The notes under the pieces are model-generated. The model did no database searches and was not told where the DNA came from. It was given only the letters and a program-made list of their open reading frames with translations. The position numbers were made by a program, and so were the translations under genes. This document shows positions 1 through 13,682 of a DNA stretch of 64,000 nt, piece by piece. The DNA comes from Dryococelus australis (lineage: Eukaryota > Arthropoda > Insecta > Phasmatodea > Phasmatidae): NCBI GenBank assembly GCA_029891345.1, contig CM056999.1:28679418-28743417 (forward strand). Reading direction: 5' to 3'. The first letter of the stretch is position 1; every line of letters starts with the position of its first letter.

Positions 1-108
1 TAGGTAGGTGTTACTGCTTAATAAACAAGCATCACACGTTCACAAATCTTGACAGTAAAAACGTTGTATGCAACAAGAGGGTGGCCACATCCGCTGTCTT
101 TATTCCAC

Positions 109-125
109 GGGGGGGGGGGGGGGGG
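109..125 (+). repeat. Poly-G homopolymer, 17 bp
   Basis: An unbroken run of 17 G residues. Runs this long are prone to slippage and sequencing error, so the true length is uncertain. Confidence 0.9.
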
Positions 126-2503
126 AGACATTTTTACGAGTTTTTGATCTTAGGTTGGCGTTCCCGGTCACAGAACATATTATTCGCAGAATTGTAATTT
201 CACTTTACTTCTTTTACAATTTTAAAAATACCATTCAAACATACAATACAAGGAATACAAATAAACTGTCGTCATAAACAAATAGGCAGTCGTCTGTGCA
301 GTGGGCACGCATCATTTTCTACGCGAATGTAGAAGTATTGCCTATGTGCTAGGCACTAAATCACTGCAGACGAATCTTTGTGTGCGTTTTACGCGTAGAC
401 GGTGGGTCCTGGGAAGTTGCGACAAGAGGAAAAATGTTGTTTCTTAGACTATGCTACTTAATAATTCACTATCAAAAGTTATGAATTCCTGACTGCATAG
501 GAGTTGCCAGGAAAAATAGGGTGGCCATTCCTGTTGTTTCCTGAACGGGGAAATCTATTGATATGAGTTTTCTCTTAAGTTGAAGATCCCTTTAACATAG
601 AGCAATGATAGGAGAATTGTTACTTCACTTCATTTTGTTTCCGACATATTGCAGAAATACATTTCAAAATCTCACTTTTAAAGGACTTACAACTCCCTTA
701 GTAATCAGTTAGGTAGTAGGTGTCCTTTATATTTTCCCCTTATTTTTACATGAGGAATCACCTCACGAAGTTTGTTGGTCTAATTGCGAAACATTCTGTA
801 TATTTAACCTGATTTGAAAGCTAATGTCTAAGGATACAATAAAATTATCTATTGGCTATTATTCCAAATTAGAGGGCTTCAAAAAATTCTTATTTTACTG
901 TGAATAGCTTATACCAGTTTTTATTGAGTTGTGCATACTGCATAGGAGGGCGCAATGTATTGTTGAACGCTACTCTCCTACGTCAAGAGTCTATGGTCAG
1001 AGGGGAGAGTACAGAGAACCCTCGTGATATCAGGGCAGACTATCAAGGGAGGTTTGAAGCAAGCAGGTTCGTTTAGGGATGTATCAAACAGGTTCCTTCT
1101 TCTATAGGCCATTCACGGTAATGCGAATACTTTTAAAAAACATTCTCATTAGAATAATAGTCAATAAATTATTTTATTTCAACTTTAGACGTTAACTTCC
1201 AAGTGTAGTTGAATATTCACATTGTGTTTATTACTTACATGGCAATATTTATTTAAAAAATATTGTTCAAGGATACAAAATGGCTGAAAGTAAAAAGTAT
1301 CTTGGTCCTCAAAAGTGCTCACTTTACAGTGAACACCTTAATGAGTTTCATCATTCTAGTTACAAGTAGGTTACACATTTCAGTAACGTGTTATTTTTGT
1401 AACAGGTACCTGTGAAACATTTCTCGCCTGTCCCGACGTTCAGGAAAATAGAGATTTGGGTAGCAGTCTTTGAAAATCTATTTTAAATCCCGCCCGTGTA
1501 AGTGTTGTGTGTCCCTATTGTAGATCACCATCTAGGCACTTATTCTTGTGCTGTAACTGGTGTGCCTACGGCTGTTTCCGGATGGTCAGTATATACATGT
1601 AAGTACGTACATTTGCACACCAGCGGTGATGTGTACTTGTCGTGTACTTGATGAAACTATTCGGACATGTAATCACCTCTTCATGTTAGACTGGTCGCAC
1701 ATTCTGGCGGAAATATCACAAACTATGTGAAAACAGCAAAAATGTGATGCATGGTGTTACAAATATTTTAAAATTCTTCTATGGTTACGCATTAAGACAA
1801 AACACATAATCATATAAATACTTGTTATTTATTTTTGTGTCATGGTTTTGTACCTTGACATTTTACGAGTTTAAGTGCTACAGCATGGATTTAGCCGAGA
1901 ATGAGGAATTGATAGGAGCATTAGTAGGCGTGTCTTATTGACAGGAACGAAATGAAAGGCGGCGCAGAAATATTATTGTACACTGGTTGCTTGACAGAGC
2001 AGCAAGACAACAGGTGTGTGTTGCTTTGAACAAAAACTAATACATACTAATATGCGCCAATATAATGTCTGTTTATTGTCGTTGTACACTTTCAGTACAA
2101 ATTGTACAGCAGAAATACAAATTGCAGAAATATAGAAAGTCTTGAACCTCGATATCTTAAGGTTATAATTATCTGTTCAGCTTCTCTCGATTGCACAAGT
2201 ATTCATACCCAACCAACAGCCTTGGGCAATTGCTTTATCATGTCAGTGGAAGATTGTAAACAAATTAGGGCAGTTGTAATGGGATTTGTTGCATTTATTT
2301 ATCGAATGTAAAGGGGCATTATACACAAACTGGCATTCTTTCTTCGTCCATCGATACGTACCTTGCCATGTGTTTGAAATACTCATATTAATAACAAAAC
2401 AAAAGAAATACAATTCAACGGGGTTGGAATAACTTAGAAATGCGGATTGCAAATGTAATATTATTTGTAAGCAAAAGTACACCTGGGAAATATGCTGCAG
2501 TCG

Positions 2504-2549
<46 letters not shown>
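2504..2549. repeat. (TA)n(CA)n compound microsatellite
   Basis: A TA dinucleotide run passes directly into a CA run. The same TA/CA compound recurs in relic B's terminal repeats (about 10,160-10,190 and 25,202-25,287) and at about 27,188-27,240. Confidence 0.95.
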
Positions 2550-5500
2550 TACAGGTACGCACAAGTATGCATTTCTTGAGAATCCGGAAAAAGCCTAAGT
2601 AATGTATCGCATGTTGGACTTAACAAAGCATAATATATTGCCTTCTTTACAGCCCCACTGTTTAGCTGAGAGTCACTGACACCAAAGGATCGTAATAAGA
2701 AATGAACCGCGTATTTCCTTCTCGATGTTCACTTATCTACGCGACCCCAGTGTTACAATCTGCCTTTTTTTATCCGGTGTATGTGAACTGAACCGCCTGG
2801 AGAATGATGAATGACTACTTATATTGTTCTTATTCTTAAAAGTTTCCGTGTACATAATATCTTCCTGATTAAGTATCTCAAATGCACACTGCGAGTAGGC
2901 TACTACTGGCCAACACTAGAGAAAATAACGTATGAGTGTACATGCGGGAAGAAATGCATGACGACATTCGCGCCATGTTTCAGTGTGGCACTTGTCGGCT
3001 GAATAGTTAGTGTTGGAGAATTGCTAATTTTGCATCAGCGTCGCACGTTAAAAAAATGTTCGTATAATTTGAGATAAGGTAGGAATACTCACCATATAGA
3101 GGCTACTGTACCCAAGTAGGCTAGCTTCTTGGTACATGCCATAGGCTGTGTTTCCTCTTTTGTTGGACATGTTTATTTTTACAATTCAATTATATCAGTG
3201 CGTTAAGGTTCCCGTCTACCTGGCACATAAGCTCCGCTGCAGAACGTAGTTTGAAATACACGGTTCTCTACGAAACTATTGAACGTAGGTCCAGTGTGCG
3301 GGTCTACGAAAAGAACACACACTTCAGGCGAGGGCTGTCGAGTGCTTTCAAGACGACGCCCAATTAGAAACTCCATTTTTGAGTACTCCAAAATGGCTGA
3401 AAATGACATTTTAAAAGCGCTCTACCTCAGAATATATGCATCAGATACATACAAAACAACTCGAGGGCCCCTGAATTAAACCTTCCCATTGACTTTCTGC
3501 CAATAAAATAATAGGGTCGCTGCTGAAAGTGCCATAGGTACACGCAGAGCGACGAGAACACTGTACGCCAGTTGAGAGACTTGCGCTTAGAGGCGATGGG
3601 GCGCTTGACGTGAGTGGCAGTGCCGCCCTTATCGCTCGCGCGCTTCTCGGACTCGGACGCGGAGAATTGTTGCAGGTAGGCATGCGCCTTAATTGCCTCG
3701 ATAGCAGTCAGTTGCTGCGTTATTTATTGAGTTGTAGCTAAGTGTACGAGGTTCCCGTACTTGCCAGCAGTCAACAGTTGCGTTAGAGCTGGACCCGTGT
3801 TTCATTCCGTGCCATCACAACTGTTTAATGTAGTTCCGGAACTCATCAAGGGGAATACCTGAAGGATGTGTGAGAATGCTTGGTAACAACATAGAACATC
3901 TGCTTTCGTGATTGCACTACACACGCGTACAGCACTGCGATCTTTCCCATATGTCTATATCTTTAAAAAACAAAAAATGCCTGTAGGGAAGTATTATTTC
4001 GTCTTGAGATGTATGTAACACTTTAAAAGATCATCCGCTATAGTTTAATATGAATTATGGAACACGGTCAAGCTGGCTGTCAGTTCTGTGTATTATGATC
4101 TAGTAATTTCCCTTTGAAAACGAAGGCCTGCTCTAAAATATGTAGAAAGCATGCCAAAGACAAACAGAAGCTAAGATAATAATTGTGTTGGGAATACTCC
4201 ATGCATATCGTCATGTCTGTCTATATGTAGAAGCTCAGTGTGTATTTTGACGTTTGTAGTATCGCAGAACCTGCTTCCGGCGAACACTCGTGTCTGTTTC
4301 AGCCGAGTTACTACCGAAGTAATAGCGATAGTAGTAGGACAGCTTCAACATCACTCGCCATCCAGCTACCTGCCTGTCGTCACGTCTCTGCTTCGTTCGC
4401 TACTCCAAGAAGCACGGCACCGCAATATTTGATTTTTATCTCGGCGAATCGTTTAGTTCCCACAGATGACCTCGTCCAGATGTTCATTACTGCCACCTTA
4501 TTCAGATCTTGTCTGGCTCTGTGGCGTGCACTCAAGATTCCTCTGCGTCTGGTAAATGAATAAGAAACATGAAGTAGGGGGGGGGGAGGGCAGTATAGAA
4601 CGGAAACTGAAATGAAGTACAATGTCCAACAGAACGGAAACATTTTGCCCTGATAAGACATTTCTTTTACAAGTTTAAGTTTTTTTTTGTTTTTTTTTTT
4701 TTTTTGTTTTTGTTTACCACCGTTTAATACACTAAAGTAAGTAGAACCGCTATCAAAATATATTTTTTGAGTTATTATACACGAAAAGGAAAAGTAATAT
4801 TTTTCTTCTCCTTTGAAATATATCGCAGCTAATGCAAACTACTACCATTCTTTGAGTTACCCACATTTAATTTTGCCCGTTGTACTCAGTCATTTACTGC
4901 AGCTTGATCGCGGTAAACAGATAACATTTAAGTTAAGCCACAGAACAGAATCCACTGCCGCTTACTACGCACGTGGTTTAATGGACACACGAACTGGCGT
5001 GCCGCCAGAACAGTTGGCCATAGTTTAGGAAGAGTAGCTCCACCTCTCAGACCGTCATATTAGAAGTGCCATACCCACATTCGGGGAAACTGAATTTATT
5101 GATTTAAGTTTCTATTCGTACTATGCGTATTGGAGTAAAAAATAGTAACTATGTTTCTGATATGAAACGTTTGCTATCATTCCTATTTGACAAACTGAAA
5201 CTGAAATAAATAAATTTGTACAGTCCGCAAATTTAAACGTCGCACTTTTAAAACGGTGTTAACGTTTGTTGATAAGTCTCGCAGTTCGCGAATTGTAGAA
5301 ATATAAAATAAATAACTGCATTTGAACTACTTAATATGTATTTCGACAGAGAGTGTTTTATTGAATATTTTAACCAACAACACCATTGCATACAGCAATA
5401 AATAATATAATGTAAAGTTTCTGAATAAAGAATCGTTAAGATTTTTCGGATAATAACGTAGAGAAACCACAAAATCAGAACAAATGTAAAAATAATTGTT

Positions 5501-7151
5501 TCAAAATTCATAAAATTGTATTATATACCAACAACTTTATAATAACAAAACTTAATGGAAAACAATTTTTTCCCAATTTTAACCGAATGTATTTTTTGAT
5601 AGCTACTGTTGGATAATTTGGTTTTAAAATACCTTTCCTTCAAGAAATATACATTTAAAAAGTATCATGTTTTAAATCTTATATGCATTACTTTCAACAC
5701 GATTATTTTGGAGTTTTTACTTATTTTTTTATTATATCTCCCAATTTTCGCATATTTCAAAGAAATTCTTAATTTTTAAATAGAAAACTGTATCAACTAC
5801 TTCTTTATCTGATAGTTACCAGTATTCAAATGTCAGTAAATCAAACCCAGAACTCTAATCAAGAAAGACCATCAAGTAGTTACAATTATGTCCTTAAATA
5901 TATGTTTCGGGAACTCGCGCATCGCGAGATATTTCCACAGGCCTTTAGATATGGAACTTAATCGCCTACCTCGTTGCCAAACTTCCTGTAAGTATGTCAG
6001 TCAATGTGTTCGTTACAATGCCTGCAGTTACGGGCAGGAAAATTGTACAACAATGTATTTCAAAATGCTCAATTATGTGAACCAAATATTACGCTTATGG
6101 ACTAGTGCTGTTCTGGCTCCCCTCTTTGTGGCTGCCATCAAACTATTACGAACGAAAGGCAGAATGTGTTTAATTGCCTGAGGCAAGGCCATCACGAGTT
6201 CTGAAGTTCGTTTTAATTGGAGCTCATCTCTGTCCTACCAGTAAGACCAGATCAAGGCATTCCTGGCCAGTGCAAGTCGGGGTGAGTATGTCTTACCGAT
6301 CACAAAAGTGGAAGTATTGCCATCTGACCAATCACAAGCCCCACCTCACCACTCACGAGTTATTAGTATGAAATAAATTATGAAATGTCCGGGAATATTC
6401 TCTGAGCTTGAGAACGTTAAACCGAGAAATTTTAACGAACTGTTGAAATCAACGGAAATTATATACACCTTCGTCTGAAATACATGTGCTAATAAACTAG
6501 ATACATCTCCGAAAGCAATGAAGCACGATTGGCGAATGGGGAGGTGTAATTCGTCGCTAACTGAACTGCATTCTTATTAAAGAACTGTTCTTTATATCTA
6601 ATAAGCTGTAACTAGCAGGAAAGTTGTTTATCTGGTTCATCCTATCGCGCTGTGCGAGAATTATAGGTTCCAAGGAGATGGCATATGTGTGTAGCAATAA
6701 TAATCTTGTTTGACGAGGCATTACCGTTTTCTCGTAGTCTCCACAACCAACTCAGACACGAGATGTAGGAATTACGTGAGCGTCATTCCAAACGCCTCAT
6801 CAGCAACAAACACTGGCTTTTCCTACAATAAAAACACTGGCTGTGTTCGGTTTCAGTGCAATGTGCCTTTTGTTACTTATCCTTGATTTCTTCCCGTCTC
6901 ACGAGTGCTTGTTCCCTTCGTAAGAAATATGCGTTTGTGAATTCGGACGCCTATGTTCGTTTCACTCTATGCGAGTTTCATTTATCTTTGTGACGTTTGC
7001 AAGAGTTTTGAGCGGCTATACACAGTTGTAAACACAAAACAAATACAAATAAAATATACAGGACAGAGCAAGTTACTCGTTCCCTTGGCTGATGAAGGGG
7101 CTTTCAAAGGTACGTCATGTGCCCTTACTGAGAATTCGCACAGCGACAATT

Positions 7152-7159
7152 TGACGTCA
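7152..7159. promoter_or_regulatory. Perfect CRE-type palindrome TGACGTCA
   Basis: The 8-bp palindrome TGACGTCA is the consensus site for CREB/ATF basic-leucine-zipper factors. It lies in a small GC-richer patch about 0.55 kb from the 3' edge of the secreted-protein exon and would therefore be in that gene's first intron. One 8-bp match can occur by chance, so a function is only a possibility. Confidence 0.3.
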
Positions 7160-7707
7160 CATCCGGGATGCACATTTTTACGGTCAGGCGCCAGGTAAGG
7201 GAACTTTGCTGGTGAATTCGAGCACGGTCACTATCTTCTTACCAGTACGGAAATGTTACCTCTGACACACCCGCACATACACATAAACCAACACAAGCAC
7301 GCACTAACGCAATGCGAATATTTCTTAGCGAATTTGTGATAAAAACAATATTGTTTTCCACTCTGAATTTATTTCATAAGCAGAATACTCATTTTACTAA
7401 ATATTAAGATATCGCACTAACACAAAAACAATATGAACTACCGATGAGGACGTTATATGTAGGGCAGTGTTTAAAAACACCGAAAATGTGAAAGTGGCCA
7501 TGAATTGGTTTCCAGAACTCAGTCATAAAAATTGTTGTTAATTCTGTATGACTATGTTATACTTAAATACGTGTACACCCTATTGAAATGCCAGTTATTC
7601 GATTAAAGGAGTTATAGTGCAACAGAGTTTATCAGAGCTATGTGTATAATGAGATTGATGAAACTTCTTGAAAAAAGCAGTTGTAGCCATGTATTTGGAA
7701 AGCTTAC

Positions 7708-7983
7708 CTGTTTGGAGTCCATGCGGTCCGCAGCAGTAGCAGCGAAGTCACCTCCAGACGAGCCGCGCTCTCTGGAGAGCTGCTCGGCGGCTGTAGTCGT
7801 CGCCTCCAGCACTCGCGACGACCGCCCCCTGATGCGAGCTGAGCCTCGCCCTTCGACGACGACCACCGCCGTCGAGTGTTCGCTATGCGGCGTCGTGGCT
7901 GCCCTGGAGCCTCTCGGCCTTTGGGCGGAGACCGCGGCCACCACTATTGCCACCACAAAGACTGCCAGGCATCGTCGAGACAT
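7708..7983 (-). CDS. First coding exon of a secreted protein
   Basis: A 92-codon, GC-rich open stretch begins with ATG at 7,983. It encodes a textbook signal peptide: Met, two Arg, then a hydrophobic core (LAVFVVAIVVAAVSA) ending in a small-residue cleavage site before Gln-Arg-Pro. The remainder is low-complexity and rich in Arg, Ser, Ala and Thr. The frame runs in phase 0 to CAG followed by GTAAGC, a strong splice donor at 7,707/7,708, so this is an exon rather than a whole gene. A plausible acceptor (pyrimidines then TTGCAG) lies 9 bases before the ATG, which would make the preceding exon purely 5' UTR. I do not recognise the family; the short exon lacks any diagnostic domain. The base composition contrasts strongly with the AT-rich surroundings. 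No downstream exon is recognised toward position 1. Confidence 0.62.
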
Positions 7984-8229
7984 GCTACCGCGCTGCAACG
8001 TAAACCACGCCAGGAGACTTCGACGATAGAGTGAAACACTAACTACTGTTCTTTATGATTGTTTTACAAGATATTTATCGACAATGCTTAAACCAAATAA
8101 CTATTATTCCCACGATGCCTACGTATGTATGGTTATATGTAAGTTCGTCTGTTTACTACAAAATGAAGGGCAGCAAAGTTATAAACGACCGTTAGAACTA
8201 AGTCGGGCACCGGAGCTAGCTAGTAAAGT

Positions 8230-8650
8230 ATCTGGGCTACCTTACTGGCGGGTTAGACAGAGTGTAGCGGGGGTCGCGAGCGGACGAGAGATTTGAATGC
8301 AGGAGCAGATATCGCGCGCACACGGGTTGACGTTGGAACCTGTTCTTGGCGACGGTGTGCAGAGTAGAGCAGCCGGGGACTAGAAGAAGAGCTGTACCTG
8401 AGGAGAGACTGGCGTGGCGTGCTGTGAGGTGGGCGGTCACGCCGGGACTGAGGCGCCTGCTGTGGGCCGCGAACGCTTTACTGCTCGGCCCCCGAGCGGA
8501 AAATGTCGTGTGCCCCACATTTCCCTGCCTGGAGACGGGCTGCCACTCGCCCGCCCAGCAACTTTCCTCGCGTTGCACAGTGAAAACTCCTCCGCGCGCT
8601 GCTATTGTCTCAGCTGTAATTGTTGTTTGGGAAAGGGCAGGTGAAACTGG
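8230..8650 (-). promoter_or_regulatory. CpG-rich island, possible promoter or 5' UTR exon
   Basis: This GC- and CpG-rich patch stands out from the AT-rich background and lies immediately upstream of the signal-peptide exon on the minus strand. On that strand a CAG followed by GTACAG (near 8,396-8,400) could be a splice donor joining a non-coding first exon to the acceptor before the ATG at 7,983. Open frames exist on both strands, but that is expected of GC-rich DNA. The role as promoter or leader exon is inferred from position only. Confidence 0.35.
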
Positions 8651-8699
8651 AGATGAGCAGCCACTTGGGTGGCGTTAGTAAAAGTACAGTGACTTTGAT

Positions 8700-9865
8700 A
8701 GCTTCGTATGTGCACTTACTCCTTTTGTTTTCTTTTACATAATGGCAGGTCCACTCTCAGTGCTGAAGAGCCAACTTTCATTGGCAATTATTAACAACAC
8801 GTGACGATTCGATGAGTCTGTGTGTCTTTGACACGCACACAATTATTTACAAGCATTTAATGATACACCAGCTCCGTTCGTAAAAATTAGAAGAGAGTTT
8901 ATCATGGGGGTCAACCAGTCTCTAAGACAGAACACACTATTAGAATCTAAATATATCATATGCCTGCGATGCAATATATTATTGGCAAGCCAAGGATTGA
9001 AATATTACAGGATTTATCTAAATGCCAGGAGTAGTAAGGGCATCCCGGTCCTAGAAAAAAGGAATGCCGCTTTTTTGATTGACCTAATTAATTTGATATC
9101 TGATTTATTGAAAGGGTTAATTAATACGACCAAAGGGGTTATTTAAAAATAGAAAATAGTGAAATGTATTGAAAGGGTTAAATTTAATGAAATGGTTATA
9201 TTTATTAAAATAATTAAATGTATTGAAAGGGTTAAATTTGTTGTGCATTTGTTGCAAGAGTGTACTAAGATTCTTTATTTGTGTGGGGAGCATGAGCTCT
9301 GGTACGTCCTCACCCTCGGAGCCCTGGCACTCGATGATGTATAACGTGTTGGGGACGGGGTATATATGTGGTTTGCGCAAGAGTGGCCTATGTGTTTTTT
9401 GTTTGATAGTGATGTTTCTCGTAGACAGTGTTGGTAGATAGGCGACTTTGAAAGACAGTATTATTACAAATTAATAACAGTGTTGCACGAGATAGATTAT
9501 GAGTGTTTTAACAAGTTCTACGTATGAATAAATAACATGCATTGAATCACAAATTTCAAATAATCACAATTACCAGTATGAAATTATTACGTAATGAAAA
9601 TTAATTCAACATAAAGAGATGAAAACATCTACAGCTTGATTTAAGTACCCCAAGCTGTGTGTCACAAACATAATATAGATGAGAGAAGTAGAACACAACT
9701 ACGTGAATTATATCTGGTGTCGACAAGTCCTAAACTATCACAATTATGTGACTCTCCAGTATGGAATTAACGAACATATCTGACAATATTTTAAAATATG
9801 GCCATATGCCTGTGAGACTGGTGGGGAACTTTTGAAATTTAATCCACACATAAATATTTATTTAC
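8700..9865. other. Intergenic DNA with a short direct repeat
   Basis: No gene is seen. A segment of about 22 bp beginning AATGTATTGAAAGGGTTAAA occurs twice, near 9,163 and 9,217, with related AT-rich words between and before. This looks like local slippage or the remains of a short tandem repeat. The last bases lead into the left terminal repeat of relic B. Confidence 0.5.
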
Positions 9866-10996
9866 TTATTAACATGTGTTGAAAACAAAAGTTTAATATA
9901 TGTCCATTCGCTCTGGAGTTCGCTGCAGCACCGACTTGGATATAAGATTTATGTCATCTTATAACCTACATTTGATTATAGACTGAGGTAAAAAACTCAG
10001 AAATTTTAATGGAAATACAAAAAAGGCAAACGAGCACAAGTACATGAAAATGACCAAACAGGTAATGAAATCGCCCAAGGAGCTCCCCCAAAAAACATCT
10101 GTCCACCTCGGAGGCCAGTCAGTGAATGAAGTGAGCTTACATCGATAGTCTGACTATATATGTACCTATATATATATACACACACACGTGCAGAGCGTGG
10201 TCGTAGGCTGACAAGCGACTAAGTTTATAGCTACTCAGTAATAGATGTGAATACAACTTACGTAACAAATGGATAAAAATTATTTTTACTATGAACGCAC
10301 TAATATATAAATTAGACTAGTTGAATTAAAAACAAAAAAAAATCACGTAATGAAATTGCACCTCTCCTAAAACACATATGTCCACCTCCGAGGTCAGTCA
10401 ATGAATGAAGCAAGCTATGTCGATAGCCTGAGTATATATACATGGAGCGCAATCGGATGCTGACAGGCAACTGAGTTTAATTTTACGAGAAAAACTCTTT
10501 ATTCGTCCTACAAATACGTGAATGAAAATTTCACTATTGTAAGAATAATTCAGTTACACATTATTTCCGTCGAAGCGTAGGGACACTCGGGTGACTTAAT
10601 CCTGCAACACTTTATAGAAACATACTATCCATAAGTTAAGTCTGTAAAATTCACAATACTAGTTACCAAAGCTTCAGTGAAAAAAATTATTCCAAGTTAT
10701 GTCGACCAAACACAGACACGTAGTTTACACAAAAATTATTTTATTCCCGATAAATAAAAATATTTTATATTAAAAAGAGAATCGCGGCTAACACTCTCCG
10801 AAACCTGCTGGCCAACACTGCAAATCGGGGACCTCGCTACGCCTTGGTCGCATCACGAAGCCCGCAGGCCGCCTACCCCTTGGTCATGGCACAGTACCCC
10901 GTTAGCTGCCCGGGGAAGTCGAGAGAGCTGGTGGTATGTCTATGCAGAGTGAAGGTTCTCATGAAACTAACATGGTGCAGAGAGCTAAAACTCTTC
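9866..10996 (+). repeat. Left terminal inverted repeat of relic B
   Basis: Aligns base by base, with many substitutions and small indels, to the reverse complement of 24,368-25,573. Shared landmarks run in the same order: TTAATATA(T/C)GTCCATTCGCTC near the outer edge, ACAAGTACATGAAAATGAC, the segment around TCGAAGCGTAGGGACACTC, TCGACCAAACACAGA, and CTACCCCTTGGTCATGGCAC near the inner edge. Weaker similarity continues inward to about 11,120. It contains two diverged copies of a roughly 130-bp unit (near 10,040-10,185 and 10,330-10,460). No gene is assigned to it. Confidence 0.85.
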
Positions 10997-13682
10997 ACGT
11001 CGCTTCTCACTGCACCTGATCCCCTCCAACACAGAGTTTGTTTTCGGAGGGCTGCCCTTTCCAAAGCTCTGGTCAACACACCCCCGCCCTTCACCACCAC
11101 CCCAGAGAGAGTTTTTCTGCCAGCTTGAGAACTCCCTGATACAAGTACCCCACATATTTTGTCCAACAACAACTTCAAGGACTCTGCAACTGCTAGATAC
11201 CCCTCAGGACACAAGTTGGACTCTTCTATAGATTTTATTTGTTTGCAAAACTACACTTTACCAATGAATTGTGGACTCTCCTGAAAATCTACCCTGTCCG
11301 GTTCTGTGAGAGGAATAGTTATTGCCCCATCCGCCCCTTCCTCTGACTCGCCATACCTGGAGCTGGTCAACAGTCTTCAAACTTTGTGCACAGGGGATGT
11401 TTGATAAAATTCTCGCATTTAGACTCTCAAGTGTTTGAATGTTTGCTGCAAACGAATATATTTTAACAACTCTCACTATTTAATTATTGTACATAATTTG
11501 TGAGAAAATGTACAAATACTACTTATCATGATGTAGGCAAATGACTGAAATGAATAATCCAAATACATTTAGCACAAAATGTATAAATGTACGAATACTA
11601 ACCAAACGACTTCAATGAAACAGTCCACACATTTCTTCGACAAAAAAAAAAAAAGATGAAATCAATACTAAATTACTTAACACAAACACAGTTTATAGAT
11701 CTAAAATAATTTTAATGAAAACTCCGTCGAATACTCATCGCAGAAAAGGTTAAAAAAAAATTCTCATAGCGAACACTTGTAGACTAGCTTCGGAAATCCA
11801 CATTTACTAATCCTAGTCTACTAATGCACAGATTATATAAAAATAATAGGCGCACCCAAACTTAAAAATTATGGAAAATATTTCTACACTATAAGCTATC
11901 ACAATAAATGTTTTGCGACTCCCATACTTGACACTAGTAGAGAAACTGAATTCAAGCATTAATCAACGATTATTTAAAAAGAAATAAATTTATTGACATG
12001 CATAAAATTGTTCTAACTCCTATAGTATTTTATGTTACAAAGGTTTGTCAAGGGAATGCAACACCCTGGCGAACTGCCTTCAAGCAATCACCCTGTCTTG
12101 CTCGGGACAAGGACTGGTAATAATGCTTTAGTTTTATACATGTCCCAGCTGTAGGAATCATACAGGCATCACGCATAGTGTCAAACACAAAATTAACTGA
12201 TTTACACAATAAAGGCAGATATTGAATAAATGTCAGTTCTATGTGTTTCAAATATCTCGTGAAAATCGCCAGTGTCTGTTACCCATACCCATTAACTGCA
12301 TTTTACATTTGTATTTAAAACTTGTATACTATAAGTAAATTATTTATTTCGTCTTGTTTTCTGTTAAGACACAAAATCTTTTACTTATTGCTAATCTCCA
12401 TAGTCTTTACTGTGTTAAATATTAACAATTTCAAAATTTTTAGGTGATATTCATGCAAACTGATTTCACAGAGAGACAGAATTGTTTGCTGTTATGGAAT
12501 GCACTCAGATAAAGTGATTCGCCAATTGTTGCGAACAAACACAGACTCATTATACTGAGTGAATGGAAAACTAATTATTGTGTTTCTGAAAACTTATAAA
12601 TTAATCATTTAATTTGGGCTTTGTTATGTTGATATGCATTTTTCAAGATAGCTGAGTAAGAAAAAGTTACAGCCATGAATAAATAAATGTTCTTCACACA
12701 AACAAACTGCAAAGCTACGACCCCTGGTGAATAACGTAATAAAATATATTTTATTTTTATGTTAACAATGACTCACTCATTTCTCTAAGATATATGTTTA
12801 TGAAATTCCAGATCTATGAACTGTTTGGATGTAAATAATAAAAAATGAAATACACATTCCCTTTGAAATACAATTTTAATATATCCCATTTTTCCAACAA
12901 ACACAATATTTATTTACATATACAATAATCACACTCTTCTTAAAAATATTTATTTACATTCAGGAAAATACTCAATCTTATTTTCTTGGAGTGAGGTTGG
13001 TAGCATTTGGTTGATGTTGCGGAAGATGTACTCTTTAATCTCAAATCTGTTAGAAGTTGTTATTCACAAAGGATTCTAGATTCTTGATTTGTTAGCTGTT
13101 AGAATGGCTCGCTGGCTGTTAGAATTTCAGAAAAGTTATTTTAAGACAGTATATAACAGTTAATTGCTTCACTCTTGATAAGGCTGACAGTTAAATTGAC
13201 TCATAGAAGCTGTTATGTCATTTAACTACTTAATTGGTGGTATTACGTAGGGCAGAGCTGAATTTATTATGGTATTGAGTGTAGCATTGTGGGAAAAAAA
13301 TGTAGACAGTAATTCTATAATATCACTCAGGGATACACCAGCCGACTGAATGAAGTGCGGAATGAAGCGTTGAAATACAATAAGTGTAAAGTTTGTGGAG
13401 GAAATTTGACATACACATTGTACTGACATGAGGCAAGGCTCACAGTTCAGAGGCTCTGTACATATTCTGAGTTTTGTGGAACAGGAAAAATTTACGGATT
13501 TCTAATTGTATTAAAATCACATAGCAATTTTTTTTTATCTATACATCTTGGCAGTTCTCGAAACAGAGGTATTGAGAGCTGATGAGGGTGAGGTGTGGTG
13601 AATAATGAAGCAGCGTTGGATTACAAACCTTCTTATCGCTAATAAACTTGAATTATTTACCACCAGGGGTCAACAGTCGGTT
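10997..13682. other. Relic B interior without a recognised gene
   Basis: By gene order this should hold the catalytic part of DNA polymerase B on the minus strand, but I cannot find its motifs. The first few hundred bases are GC-richer and look like a diverged inward extension of the terminal repeat. Short minus-strand frames at 12,048-12,251 and 13,226-13,429 match nothing I know. The polymerase core is probably deleted or mutated past recognition. Confidence 0.5.

Larger units (their letters stand above)
1..7600. other. Gene-poor intergenic or intronic DNA
   Basis: I find no coding region here with a recognisable protein, splice structure or codon pattern. The open frames are short, mostly AT-rich, and none resembles a family I know. 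A GC-richer patch at about 3,480-3,680 has GT-type donor-like sites after it (for example a CAG followed by GTAGGC near 3,673), but no convincing frame. The stretch also holds a poly-T tract near 4,681-4,705 and the microsatellites listed separately. Confidence 0.6.

Noticed and set aside
3441..3683. GC-rich patch with open frames on both strands as a host exon
   Set aside because: Donor-like sites exist, but I could not find an acceptor, a start context or any recognisable protein; the frames are probably chance.
10844..11128. An open frame in the left terminal repeat of relic B with a matching frame in the right repeat (24,214-24,435, minus)
   Set aside because: Both contain KVLMKLTW and TPER(V/I)F, but a one-base indel right after the first motif puts the DNA between them in different frames. 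The similarity is that of inverted-repeat DNA, not of a conserved protein.
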